A stretch of DNA of 27,278 nucleotides from JBBIQS01 sp037442205 (GTDB taxonomy: Bacteria > Myxococcota > Myxococcia > Myxococcales > UBA5297): assembly GCA_037442205.1 (NCBI GenBank), contig JBBIQS010000100.1:1-27278 (forward strand), in the 5' to 3' direction. Position numbers and translations under genes: made by a program. Below are positions 14,185 through 23,008 of this stretch, in pieces; positions within the stretch are counted from its first letter, which is position 1, and every line of letters starts with the position of its first letter. The notes beneath the pieces were generated by a model that worked only from the letters and a program-made list of their open reading frames with translations, was not told where the DNA came from and ran no database searches.

Positions 14185-17100
14185 ATGGCAGTTCGAAAGA
14201 AGATCGGCGAAATCCTCATCGAGCAGGGTGCGGCCACTGCGGACGCGGTCAAGCGCGCCCTCGGTCACCAGCGCCAGTGGGGCGGCAAGCTGGGGCGAAT
14301 CCTGGTCGAGATGCAGGTGTGCACCGAGGATCAGCTGGCGCGCGCCCTGGCCGCCCAGTCGCGGATGCCGCTGGCCAAGATGAAGGCCGACATCCCTCCC
14401 GAGGTGGCGCAGTTGGTGCCTCCCGACCTGGCCCAGCGACACCAGGCGGTCGCTTTCGGGATGCGCGCGGTCGACGCGGTGGAGACCGTCTACATCGCCA
14501 TTGCCGACCCGTTCAACGTGCCGGGGATGGACGAGATCCGGTTCCGGCTGGGCAAGCAGGTGAAGTTCGCCCTGGCCCCCGCCGATCAGATCGCCCGCGC
14601 CATTCAGTCGGCCTCGGGCGGAGGCGGACTGTCGCTCGAATCCTCCGATTTCCCGGCCCCCTCCGAGCCTTCGGATTCGCCGGCTCCCGAGCCCTCCCCT
14701 GAGCCGGCGGGGCAGAGCGTCTCGGCGCTGGACGATCTGCTGCCGCCGTCGCCCCGCTCTCAGGTGGCCAACGATCTCGACACGCTGCTCGGGGCTGCCC
14801 CTGCTCCGGCGCCGCGCGCCGCGGTGAGCTCGGCTCTTGACGATCTGTTCGGTCCCTCAGCTCCGGCGGCCTCCCCTCCGGTGCCGGTGACCCGGTTCCC
14901 TCCGGCGAAACCCGCGCCCAGCCCGGCCGATATCCTGGCTGACCTGACTCCTTCCCCGGCGGCCGCGCCCTCGCTCGCGGCGGCGCCGGCAGTCGCCTCC
15001 CAGCCCGAGCCGGCGGCCCCGCCGCCCGGAGCGCCGCCCGAGCTGGCTCTCGAGGCTCACGAAATCGCTGAGCCCGCCGTTGAAATCGCGGCTGCGCCGG
15101 CTCCAGCTCCCGCGGTGTCGGACGCCCCGGCCGCTGCCGGCGAGCTCGAGCTCTCCGAAGCCGAGATGGTCGACGGCATCGAGCTGACCGAAGCGGAGAT
15201 GGCCCCCGCGGAGCCCCTGCCGCAGCCGGCCGAGGTGTCTGTCGCGCCGGGCGACGAGCTCTCCGCCGCGCCGGCGTCGGCTCCCGCTTCCGAGCCCGAG
15301 CCGGCATTGGCTCCGCCTGCGGCCGAGTCTGCAGTCGCCGAGGCGGCACCTTCCGAGCCTGAGTCAATCGCTCCCGCGCCCGCAGAGGCGGATCTCTTTC
15401 CAGTGGAGGCCCAGGCGCCGGCCGACCTTGACTCTGGCCTGGCGCTCGAAGCCACACCGGCTGGCGCTGCGCCGGAGGCCGCTGAGGAGCCGGCTGCGGA
15501 GGTGCCGGTCGCCGTCGCGCCGGCAGCCGATGACGCCTCGCTGGCGCTGGACGCCTCGCTCGACGTCGACGCGCCAGCCGCTGCCGAAACGCCGGCAGCC
15601 GATGACGCCTCGCTGGCGCTGGACGCCTCGCTCGATGTCGACGCGCCAGCCGCTGCCGAAACGCCGGCAGCCGATGACGCCTCGCTGGCGCTGGACGCCT
15701 CGCTCGACGTCGACGCGCCAGCCGCTACCGAAACGCCGGCAGTGGAAGAGACCTCGCTGGCGCTGGACGCCTCGCTCGCCGTCGACGCGCCAGCCGCTAC
15801 CGAAACGCCGGCAGTGGAAGAGACCTCACTGGCGCTGGATGCCTCGCTCGACGTCGAGGCGCCGGCGGCTGCCGAAACGCCGGCAGTCGAAGCCCCCTCG
15901 CTGGCGCTGGACGCCTCGCTCGCCGTCGAGGCGCCGGCAGCTGCCGAAACGCCGGCTGTCGAAGACGCCTCGCTGGCGTTGGAGGCCTCGCTCGCCGTCG
16001 AGGCACCGGCCGCTGCCGACGTGTCGCTCGATGATTCCTCGCTGGAGTTCGACGCCGCGCCGGGCGAGTCCCCGAGCTCGAGCGAGGCCCCTGGTCTGGA
16101 GGCGGCTCTCGCTCCCGAGGCGTCTGCCAGCGGCGAGGCTTCGCTGGAAGCGCAGCCGCTCGCCGCCGACGCCGCTGTCGCACTGGAACCGACCGAAGTT
16201 CCTTCTGTTTTGGACAGCTCGTCCTCCGACGGTGCGCCGACGGCTGCCGAGGCCGCTGGAGAGGCGGCGCCGGAGGTCGAGGCGTCCCTGGCGTCGCCGG
16301 AGCTCGCGATTTCTGCCGACGCCGGCCAGGCGTCCGAACCGGCCGCCGAGGGACCCGTCGAAATCGAGAGCTCGGACATCGAGTTCGATCTGAGCGCCGA
16401 GGCGGCCGCCGCCGAGGTCCCCGCGCAGCCGGAGAGCGCCGCTGACGCCCGGCTTTCCGCCGAGGCGCCTGCCGTTGCTCCGGTGCCCGCGCCATATCTG
16501 GTCGACGGTGCTCCCGCGGAGCAGATCGAATTGGCGAGCTTTGATTCGCTCCCGCCTGCCAATCCGGTGGCACTCGAGGATCAAGAGCTTCCCTTTGATC
16601 TTCCCTCTGCCGCCGAAATGCAGGCCGACGCCCAGGCCGCCGAGCTGCCCGCAGCCGAGGCAATCGCGCCCGCCGGGGAGGCCCAGCTGTCCGCAGGGGA
16701 CGGCCCTGTCGCCGGGGAAACCTCGGCGGCTGCTGTCCCGCCGCAAGCGCCTCCTGCCGATGGCGAGAGTTCAGGCATCGGCGTGGAAATCGAGGACACG
16801 CCGCTCGATCCGATGGAGGCGACCCGGCAGTATGGAGCCGGCGAAGAGCAGGCCGCGGTCAGTGCCTCGGCGCCGGCCGAGGTCGCTCCTGCTTCCAAGA
16901 TCTCGGCGGTCGCGCCGCTGCTCGGCTCGACGCCGGTGCTGGCCTCCGAGCAGCCTCCAGCTGCGCCGGTCCAGATCGATCCGATGCGCCTGCTGGCCTC
17001 CCTGGCTTCGGGCGAGGCACTGCCGGAAGGGGCCCGGCCGGTGGCGCGCGAGCGCATCGGCCAGGCGTTGGCCAGGCTTCTGCTGGAGCGGGGCTTCATC

Positions 17101-17313
17101 TCCGCCCCCGATCTGCTGAACATGCTGGCGATTCCCGCGGACAAGCTGAGCGCTTCGCTGGTGAAGGTGCTGGTGGAGCGCGGGGTGCTGGCCACCGACG
17201 ACGTGGTCTCGATGCTCGCCATCCCCTCCGAGCGGGTGAATGCCTCGGTGCTGCAGCTGCTGGTGCAGCGCGGGGTGGCGACCACCAGCGACGCGGCGCG
17301 CGCCCTCGGCTGA
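14185..17313 (+). CDS. Large MshEN-domain protein with acidic repeat region
   Basis: A 1042-aa protein. Residues 1-140 are a MshEN-type domain paralogous to the gene just upstream, with KIGEILIEQGAATADAV... (6-29) and KLGRILVEMQVCTEDQL... (35-58) again five residues apart. Residues 150-950 are Ala/Pro/Glu/Asp-rich low complexity, including seven 24-residue repeats (448-615). Residues 955-1042 contain three copies of a helical module of the form LL-x-E/Q-R-G-(V/F), also present once at the end of the upstream protein. There is no ATPase domain, signal peptide or membrane helix. Start is 2 bp after the previous stop, so translation is coupled. Function is unknown; a cytoplasmic scaffold is one possibility. 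Confidence 0.85.
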   Translation: MAVRKKIGEILIEQGAATADAVKRALGHQRQWGGKLGRILVEMQVCTEDQLARALAAQSRMPLAKMKADIPPEVAQLVPPDLAQRHQAVAFGMRAVDAVETVYIAIADPFNVPGMDEIRFRLGKQVKFALAPADQIARAIQSASGGGGLSLESSDFPAPSEPSDSPAPEPSPEPAGQSVSALDDLLPPSPRSQVANDLDTLLGAAPAPAPRAAVSSALDDLFGPSAPAASPPVPVTRFPPAKPAPSPADILADLTPSPAAAPSLAAAPAVASQPEPAAPPPGAPPELALEAHEIAEPAVEIAAAPAPAPAVSDAPAAAGELELSEAEMVDGIELTEAEMAPAEPLPQPAEVSVAPGDELSAAPASAPASEPEPALAPPAAESAVAEAAPSEPESIAPAPAEADLFPVEAQAPADLDSGLALEATPAGAAPEAAEEPAAEVPVAVAPAADDASLALDASLDVDAPAAAETPAADDASLALDASLDVDAPAAAETPAADDASLALDASLDVDAPAATETPAVEETSLALDASLAVDAPAATETPAVEETSLALDASLDVEAPAAAETPAVEAPSLALDASLAVEAPAAAETPAVEDASLALEASLAVEAPAAADVSLDDSSLEFDAAPGESPSSSEAPGLEAALAPEASASGEASLEAQPLAADAAVALEPTEVPSVLDSSSSDGAPTAAEAAGEAAPEVEASLASPELAISADAGQASEPAAEGPVEIESSDIEFDLSAEAAAAEVPAQPESAADARLSAEAPAVAPVPAPYLVDGAPAEQIELASFDSLPPANPVALEDQELPFDLPSAAEMQADAQAAELPAAEAIAPAGEAQLSAGDGPVAGETSAAAVPPQAPPADGESSGIGVEIEDTPLDPMEATRQYGAGEEQAAVSASAPAEVAPASKISAVAPLLGSTPVLASEQPPAAPVQIDPMRLLASLASGEALPEGARPVARERIGQALARLLLERGFISAPDLLNMLAIPADKLSASLVKVLVERGVLATDDVVSMLAIPSERVNASVLQLLVQRGVATTSDAARALG
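15526..16029 (+). repeat. Seven tandem 72-bp coding repeats
   Basis: Seven 72-bp units start at 15526 and run in frame in the large MshEN gene. Each encodes 24 residues of the pattern (D/E)-x-SLALDASL-x-V-(D/E)-APAA-x-ETPA. The first three units are almost identical at DNA level; units 4-7 diverge progressively. This indicates recent duplication at the 5' side. Length variation between strains is likely. Confidence 0.93.
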
Positions 17314-17319
17314 GGCCGC

Positions 17320-18309
17320 ATGAGCGAGCCCCTGCTCGACATCGCCGACCTGCGCGTCCGCTTCGTCTCCCGCGGCCGCCCGGTCTGGCCGGTGGACGGC
17401 GCTTCGCTGGCGGTGGGCGAGGGCGAGGCGGTGGGGCTGGTCGGCGAGAGCGGCTGCGGCAAGTCCACCCTGGCGCTGTCGGTGCTGCGGTTGCTGCCCG
17501 CCCAGGCCGAGATCGCCTCGGGCTCGATTCGCCTGCAAGGGGTCGAGCTCTCGGGGCTCTCCGCTGACCAGATGCGGCGGGTGCGCGGCGCCCAAGTGGC
17601 GCTGATGCCCCAGGACACCAGCTCGGCGCTCAACCCGGTGCTGACGGTGGGCGAGCAGATCGCCGAGGTGCTCGAGCTGCACCGCTCGCTGCCTCGGAGC
17701 GAGCTCATGGGCGAGGTGGTGCGGGCGCTGTCGGCGGTGGCCATTGCGGCGCCGGAGAGGGCGGCGGCGAGCTATCCCCACCAGCTCTCGGGAGGGATGC
17801 GCCAGCGCGCCTGCCTGGCGATGGCGCTGGCCGGAGCGCCGCGGCTGCTCATCGCCGACGAGCCGACCACCTCGGTCGACGCCACTCTGCAGCAGCAGAT
17901 GCTGGAGATGCTCGACGGGCTGCGCCGCTCGCGGGGGCTGGGATTGCTCCTCATCAGCCACGCGCTCGAGGTGGTGGCTCGCCACTGCCAGCGGCTGGCG
18001 GTGATGTACGCCGGCAGGGTGGTGGAGCGCGGGTCGACCGAGCAGATCCTCTCGGCGCCGGCGCACCCCTACACCGCCGCGCTGCTGGCGGTGAGGACTC
18101 AGAGCGAGCGGCGGGGACGCCTGCGCGCCATCCCCGGCGGAGTGCCGGATCTCTCAGAGATGATGCCGGGTTGCCCGTTTGCTCCCCGCTGCCAGGGTGC
18201 CAGGGAGGAGTGCCGGCAGGCCCCTCCCTCCGAGCGGGAAGTTGGCGCCGGGCATCGGGTGCGCTGCCTGTTTCCGATCGCGAGCGCTGCGGCGGTGGAG
18301 GTCTCGTGA
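17320..18309 (+). CDS. Oligopeptide/dipeptide-type ABC transporter ATPase (DppD/OppD-like)
   Basis: A 329-aa ABC ATPase that energises an importer or exporter from the cytoplasmic face. Walker A is GESGCGKST (42-50), the signature LSGGMRQR (156-163), and Walker B LLIADEP (176-182). The D-loop region reads TTSVDATLQQQ, and the H-loop LLISHALE. The Cys-bearing C-terminal segment (GCPFAPRC, then a further Cys) is typical of oligopeptide/nickel subfamily ATPases. The ATG lies 6 bp after the large MshEN gene. Its stop overlaps the GTG of the next ATPase gene (GTGA), so the two are made together. No permease or binding protein lies nearby, so substrate is unknown. Confidence 0.92.
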   Translation: MSEPLLDIADLRVRFVSRGRPVWPVDGASLAVGEGEAVGLVGESGCGKSTLALSVLRLLPAQAEIASGSIRLQGVELSGLSADQMRRVRGAQVALMPQDTSSALNPVLTVGEQIAEVLELHRSLPRSELMGEVVRALSAVAIAAPERAAASYPHQLSGGMRQRACLAMALAGAPRLLIADEPTTSVDATLQQQMLEMLDGLRRSRGLGLLLISHALEVVARHCQRLAVMYAGRVVERGSTEQILSAPAHPYTAALLAVRTQSERRGRLRAIPGGVPDLSEMMPGCPFAPRCQGAREECRQAPPSEREVGAGHRVRCLFPIASAAAVEVS

Positions 18310-19253
18310 ACGCCCCGCTGCTGCGCGCCGAGGGGGTGGTGGTGCGCTATCCCAGCGCCGGCGGTGGCGAGCCGGTGGCGGCGGTGGAAGGAGTCGATCT
18401 GCAGGTCGGCCGGGCGGAGCTGCTGGCGCTGGTGGGCGAGTCGGGCAGCGGCAAGAGCAGCCTGGGCCGGGCCCTGCTCAGGCTGGAGCCGCTGACGGCG
18501 GGGCGGATCTATTGGGAAGGGCGGGAGGTCACCGACGTACCGCCGGGGAAGCTGCGGGCGCTGCGCCGGCGGGTGCAGATCATTTTTCAGGATCCGGCTG
18601 GGGCGCTCGATCCGCGGCAGACGGTCGGAGCCTCGCTCGAGGAACCTCTGGAGATCCACGGTCTCTGCTGCGGTGCGGAGCGGGCGCTGCGCGCAGCCAA
18701 TCTGCTGGAGAAGGTGGGGCTGAGCGCGTCGCTGGCGCACCGCTATCCGCACGAGCTTTCCGGCGGCCAGCGCCAGCGGGTGGGAATCGCCCGGGCGTTG
18801 GCGGTCGAGCCCGCGCTGATCGTGGCGGACGAGCCGGTGAGCAGCCTCGACGTGTCGGTGCAGGCCCAGATCGTCAATCTGCTCGCCGATCTCAAGGAAG
18901 AGCTCGGGCTGTCGTTCCTCTTCATTACCCACGACCTGGGACTGGTCTCGCATCTCGCCGACCGGGTGGCGGTGATGTACCGGGGCCGGATCGTCGAGCT
19001 CGCCCCGGCGGCGGCCTTCTTCGCCGGGCCTCTTCATCCCTACAGCCAGGCGTTGCTCGCGGCCTCCCGCGGAGCAGGGCATCTGGGCGGCGAACCGCCG
19101 GACCCTCGCGCGCGCACGCCGGGGTGCGCCTTTGCCCCCCGCTGCGCCCGAGCGGTGGAGGCCTGCGGCGGCAAGGCTCCGGAGATGCTCACTCTGCCAG
19201 GCGACCGTTCTGCCGCCTGCCTGCGTCTTGAGAGCGACCCGCAAAGTCGCTAG
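18306..19253 (+). CDS. Oligopeptide/dipeptide-type ABC transporter ATPase (DppF/OppF-like)
   Basis: A 315-aa partner ATPase. Walker A is GESGSGKSS (44-52), followed by the Q-loop FQDPAGALDPR, the signature LSGGQRQR, Walker B LIVADEP, SSLDVSVQAQI, and the H-loop FITHDLG. The C-terminal Cys pattern (GCAFAPRC) again marks the oligopeptide subfamily. The start is GTG at 18306, overlapping the previous stop and preceded by GGAGG; the frame is open upstream but codes for the previous gene there. With its neighbour it would form the heterodimeric ATPase pair of an Opp/Dpp-type system. Confidence 0.92.
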   Translation: MNAPLLRAEGVVVRYPSAGGGEPVAAVEGVDLQVGRAELLALVGESGSGKSSLGRALLRLEPLTAGRIYWEGREVTDVPPGKLRALRRRVQIIFQDPAGALDPRQTVGASLEEPLEIHGLCCGAERALRAANLLEKVGLSASLAHRYPHELSGGQRQRVGIARALAVEPALIVADEPVSSLDVSVQAQIVNLLADLKEELGLSFLFITHDLGLVSHLADRVAVMYRGRIVELAPAAAFFAGPLHPYSQALLAASRGAGHLGGEPPDPRARTPGCAFAPRCARAVEACGGKAPEMLTLPGDRSAACLRLESDPQSR

Positions 19254-19265
19254 GAGCTTTGGATC

Positions 19266-19712
19266 GTGTCGGCGCCCATCACTCCGCTCTGGCTGTCCCA
19301 TCACCGTCCCGAGCACTACCACCGCTGCCTGGGTCTCGGCGGCTGGAAGGTCTGCGCGCGCTGCGCCGGGCTCTACCCGGTGATGTTCTCGCTGATCGCC
19401 GTCCAGCTCGCGCTGCGGCTCGATCGCCCTCGGGAGGAGGATCTTGCTCTGCTGGTGCTGGGCTCGATCCCGGCGCTCGTGGACTGGGCCCGAGGGCGGC
19501 TGCGGCCGGAGAGCGGCACCAACCTGAGCCGGGTGCTGACCGGGGCAATCCTGGGCGCCGTCCTGGCCCGGGGGCTCTTCCTGCACTTCGTCCGCCCCTT
19601 CAATCCCATCTCCTCGATCCAGTTCGGCTTCCTGGCGCTCGTCTTCCTGCTGGTGGAGGCGCTGGCCTTCTGGCGTCGGCGGACAGATCGAAATTCGAGC
19701 CCGGGCGTTTGA
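19266..19712 (+). CDS. DUF2085 small membrane protein
   Basis: A 148-aa protein matching the DUF2085 pattern: His-rich start (H12, H13), Cys21, and the hallmark CARCAGLY (30-37), followed by about three membrane helices (40-55, 90-110, 115-135). The Cys/His residues may bind metal, but function is unknown. The start is GTG at 19266, with GGAG about 10 nt upstream. It begins 12 bp after the DppF-like gene and is probably in the same operon. Confidence 0.8.
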   Translation: MSAPITPLWLSHHRPEHYHRCLGLGGWKVCARCAGLYPVMFSLIAVQLALRLDRPREEDLALLVLGSIPALVDWARGRLRPESGTNLSRVLTGAILGAVLARGLFLHFVRPFNPISSIQFGFLALVFLLVEALAFWRRRTDRNSSPGV

Positions 19713-19777
19713 ACCGGCAGCAGGGAACGTCGGGCGCTTCGAGAGAGGCGATTTCGAGTAGAGTGTGGGCGTCTTGT

Positions 19778-19797
19778 GGGCCTTCTCCCCAAGGCCC
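19778..19797 (+). terminator. Hairpin between the DUF2085 and ECF sigma genes
   Basis: GGGCCTT and AAGGCCC form a perfect 7-bp stem with a 6-nt loop, 20 bp before the sigma-factor GTG. No T-tract follows. It could be a weak terminator or a leader hairpin affecting translation of the sigma factor. Confidence 0.35.
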
Positions 19798-19816
19798 GCC
19801 GTTCCCGGGATGACGC

Positions 19817-20440
<624 letters not shown>

Positions 20441-20461
20441 CGGAGAAGGAGTCGCAGGGAC

Positions 20462-21937
20462 GTGAGCCCGGCTTTGCCAGATTGCTCTCGGATCGACGAG
20501 CTGCTGCTCGACTACGCCTACGGCGAGCTTGACGACGCCCGCCGTCGAGAGGTGGAGGCGCACCTGCCGGGCTGCCCGAGCTGCCGCGGCGCGCTGGCCC
20601 AGATGCAGGGCACCCGCAGCCTGATGCGCGCCCTCCCGCAGGAGCCGGCGCCGCAGGCCGGCCTGGAGTCGCTGCTCGACTACGCCCAGAAGGCTGCCGA
20701 GCGCCGGCACTCCCCGGCGCGGCGCTGGCGCGGGCTGCTGGCGGCGCTGCCGGTGGGAGGGCTGCTGGCGGCGCTGCTGCTGCTGGTGACGCGCCAGAAG
20801 AACCTCGAGGAAGTGGTGCTGCCGCCGCCTCAGGCCCAGGTGGCCCCTTCCCCGCGCCCGCCGGCGTCGCCGGCCGAAGAAAAGGAAATGGCCGAGCAGG
20901 CCCCGCAGCCCAGGGCAAAGATGCTCTACAGCTTCAACAACAACAGCAACGCGGTGGACGATCGCGCCGACCGGCCGCTGCCGAGCATCGCCTCCGCTCC
21001 TCCGGCGCCGGCCAAACCCAGCCCGCTCGCCCAGAGCGCGCCGAGGCCGCCGGCCGAGAGCTCCAAGAGTGCCGTGGCCGCCGACAGGCTCAGTGCCGTC
21101 GGCGGAGCCCGCTCCGGCGGGAAGGGGAGCGGCTCGTCGCTGACCGGGCCCTCGCAGCTCGGACTGCTGGAGGGCGGAGCCGCCGACCGCGACGGGCAGG
21201 CGGCCCTGGGCGCGGCCCCCGTGAGCAAGGCGGACCGCAAGCCGATGGCCGTCGCCGCAGAGCCGGCGCAGCCTGCGGCTCCAGCTCCGGCTCGGTCCGC
21301 TGCGCCGGCCCGCCGTCAGCTCGCCCCCGCCGCCGAAGCCGCCGAGGCCGACGAGGTCGGCTCCGTCGCGCCCGAGGGCGCGGCTTCGGCGGACAAGGCC
21401 CCGGTTCGGTACCAGGTCAAGGCCGAGAGCGATTTCTACGCCGAGCGCGAGATGGCGAAGAAGAAGGTGGAGCGCTTCGCCCCGGCGGCCGCCGAGCCTC
21501 CTCCCGCGCCGGCGGCGGCCCCGCGCGCCGAAGCCAAGGCGGCATCCCGCCCGTCCGAGGGTGCCGATCTCTTCGCCGCCCGGCTTTCGATGGCCCAGGC
21601 CGACGCCCGACGCGGGGAGCACGCCGCCGCCGCCGCGGTCCTGGCCGGGCTCGTCGCCGAGCAGCCGAGCCATCCCCGCGCCGCCGAGGCGCTGCTGCTG
21701 CTGGCCGAGGAGCAGGCTCGCGCCGGTCAGAGCGAGGCCGCCGCGGCCACCTGCGCCACCTTCCTCAACCGCCACCCGGCCGATCCCCGCGCCTCGCGCG
21801 CCCTGGCCCTGCGCGCCGAGCTGCTGCAGCGGCTGGGGCGCTCGGACGAGGCGGCGCGGGTGCGGGCGGAGCAGCGGCGCCTGGACGCCGACTCGGCGGC
21901 CCCGGCGCCGACTCCGGCCGCCGCCCCTCCTCCCTGA
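20462..21937 (+). CDS. Probable transmembrane anti-sigma factor (zf-HC2) with TPR-like C-terminus
   Basis: A 491-aa membrane protein. The N-terminus is a zinc-finger anti-sigma domain with Cys8 and H34-x3-C38-x2-C41. A membrane helix lies at about 91-109, giving a cytoplasmic N-terminus and an external C-terminus. Then comes a long Pro/Ala-rich, low-complexity region (115-370). Residues 370-475 are helical and TPR-like (ARLSMAQADARRGEHAAAAAVLAGLVAEQP and two further units). Classical anti-sigma factors are about 200-250 aa, so the external part is unusually large and may be a sensor. The start is GTG at 20462, with AGGGA upstream. It pairs with the ECF sigma gene 21 bp upstream. Confidence 0.85.
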   Translation: MSPALPDCSRIDELLLDYAYGELDDARRREVEAHLPGCPSCRGALAQMQGTRSLMRALPQEPAPQAGLESLLDYAQKAAERRHSPARRWRGLLAALPVGGLLAALLLLVTRQKNLEEVVLPPPQAQVAPSPRPPASPAEEKEMAEQAPQPRAKMLYSFNNNSNAVDDRADRPLPSIASAPPAPAKPSPLAQSAPRPPAESSKSAVAADRLSAVGGARSGGKGSGSSLTGPSQLGLLEGGAADRDGQAALGAAPVSKADRKPMAVAAEPAQPAAPAPARSAAPARRQLAPAAEAAEADEVGSVAPEGAASADKAPVRYQVKAESDFYAEREMAKKKVERFAPAAAEPPPAPAAAPRAEAKAASRPSEGADLFAARLSMAQADARRGEHAAAAAVLAGLVAEQPSHPRAAEALLLLAEEQARAGQSEAAAATCATFLNRHPADPRASRALALRAELLQRLGRSDEAARVRAEQRRLDADSAAPAPTPAAAPPP

Positions 21938-21940
21938 CCG

Positions 21941-21957
21941 CCGCCGCTCGCCGGCGG
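21941..21957 (+). terminator. Possible terminator hairpin after the anti-sigma gene
   Basis: CCGCCG and CGGCGG form a 6-bp stem with a 5-nt loop directly after the stop. There is no T-tract. The rest of the 200-bp gap holds the cpaB promoter. Confidence 0.3.
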
Positions 21958-22035
21958 GAGAGGGCCTCCGAGCTCCCCGACGCCCGGGCGGAATGCGCAG
22001 CTGTCGACCAGTGGGCAGCTTTCGAAGTCGGTCGT

Positions 22036-22065
22036 TTGACGCACGAGCGGCCGCCTGTATACGAT
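22036..22065 (+). promoter_or_regulatory. Sigma70-like promoter of the cpaB-tad cluster
   Basis: TTGACG (22036-22041) is followed after 16 bp by TATACG (22058-22063), or after 18 bp by TACGAT (22060-22065). It is the best sigma70 match in the window. The leader would be about 65-70 nt before the ATG at 22138. Confidence 0.55.
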
Positions 22066-22137
22066 GCCGACCGATCTGCGCGCCGGCTATTGGCGCGCCC
22101 CGTCCTTTACGTCGCTGCTCCTTCGGAGAGAGGTTCC

Positions 22138-22977
22138 ATGCTCAAGGGCAAGATGCCGCTGGTCGTCGCAATCATTCTCGGCGTGTGCGCCGGGTTGGCC
22201 GCATTCGCCGGGGTCCGGAACAAGGAGAAGCAAGTCCGCCGCGGGTGGAACCTGGTGCCGGTGGTCGTCGCCGCCCAGGACATCACCGAGGGCTCGGTGG
22301 TCAGCTACGACATGGTCAGCCAGCGGGCCATCCCCGAGCAGTTCGTCACCAGCTCGGTGGTCAAGCCCGACAGCGCCAACTACGTGGTCGGCCAGCGGGT
22401 GCTGGTGCCGCTGCAGGCCGGCGACCCGCTGCTGTGGAGCCAGTTCGAGACCTCCAAGGCCGCCGAGAAGCTGTCGACCATCGTGCAGAAGAAGGGCCGG
22501 GCGATCACCCTCGACCTGTCCGGCTCGCGCGGCTCGGTCGGCGGCTGGATCCGCCCCAACGACCACGTGGACATCATCGGCTCCTTCCGCGACCCGGGCA
22601 CCGGCGAGCAGATGGCGGTGACCCTGATGCAGAACCTGGTGGTCATCGCCACCGGCAAGATCACCGGGACCACCAACATCAACCTGCTCCCCGAGGGCCA
22701 GCGCAACTACAACAACCTCACCTTCCTGGTGCTGCCGGAAGAGGCGGAGATCCTGAGCCTGGCGGCAGAGCTGGGGACGCTGACCCTGACCCTGCGCAAC
22801 CCCGAGGACATCGACTCCCAGGAGGAGCGCGGCCGGGCCACCATCCAGACTCTGCTCACCGGCGAGCGGATCAAGCAGCTGGCGCGCGTGCGGCGCGACA
22901 CCATCCAGGTCATCCGCGGCACCTCCGAGAGCCGGGGCGCGGCGATCAGCGGGGGCAAGTCCGGCGGCGGCGACTGA
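22138..22977 (+). CDS. cpaB: Flp/Tad pilus assembly protein CpaB (RcpC)
   Basis: A 279-aa periplasmic protein anchored by an N-terminal helix (about 6-26). A SAF domain (about 36-100: VVVAAQDITEGSVVSYDMVSQRAIP split here) and the CpaB/RcpC core follow. The core includes KKGRAITLDLSGSRGSVGGWIRPNDHVDIIGSF, interrupted for display. CpaB acts with the outer-membrane secretin in Tad/Flp pilus assembly. The ATG at 22138 has a strong GGAGAGAGG upstream; the in-frame GTG-like start further upstream overlaps the promoter and is rejected. It is followed by tadB after 31 bp. Neither secretin nor TadA ATPase intervenes, as would be usual. Confidence 0.92.
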   Translation: MLKGKMPLVVAIILGVCAGLAAFAGVRNKEKQVRRGWNLVPVVVAAQDITEGSVVSYDMVSQRAIPEQFVTSSVVKPDSANYVVGQRVLVPLQAGDPLLWSQFETSKAAEKLSTIVQKKGRAITLDLSGSRGSVGGWIRPNDHVDIIGSFRDPGTGEQMAVTLMQNLVVIATGKITGTTNINLLPEGQRNYNNLTFLVLPEEAEILSLAAELGTLTLTLRNPEDIDSQEERGRATIQTLLTGERIKQLARVRRDTIQVIRGTSESRGAAISGGKSGGGD

Positions 22978-23008
22978 CGGCAGGCGCGCCCAGAGCTAGG
23001 AAATCGCT

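Noticed and set aside
15526..16029. CRISPR-like periodicity
   Set aside because: Units are contiguous, 72 bp long, in frame and without unique spacers, so they are coding repeats.
15057..16562. Ser/Ala-rich minus-strand open frame opposite the repeats
   Set aside because: A mirror of the GC-rich acidic repeats; the plus-strand frame has the MshEN domain at one end and the helical modules at the other.
18099..19586. Minus-strand open frame opposite the DppF-like gene
   Set aside because: Shadow frame. The plus strand carries complete Walker, signature and H-loop motifs.
19713..19777. ECF autoregulated promoter (GGAAC near 19725)
   Set aside because: No matching -10 element is found at the usual 16-17 bp spacing; a TAGAGT at 19759-19764 has no convincing -35.
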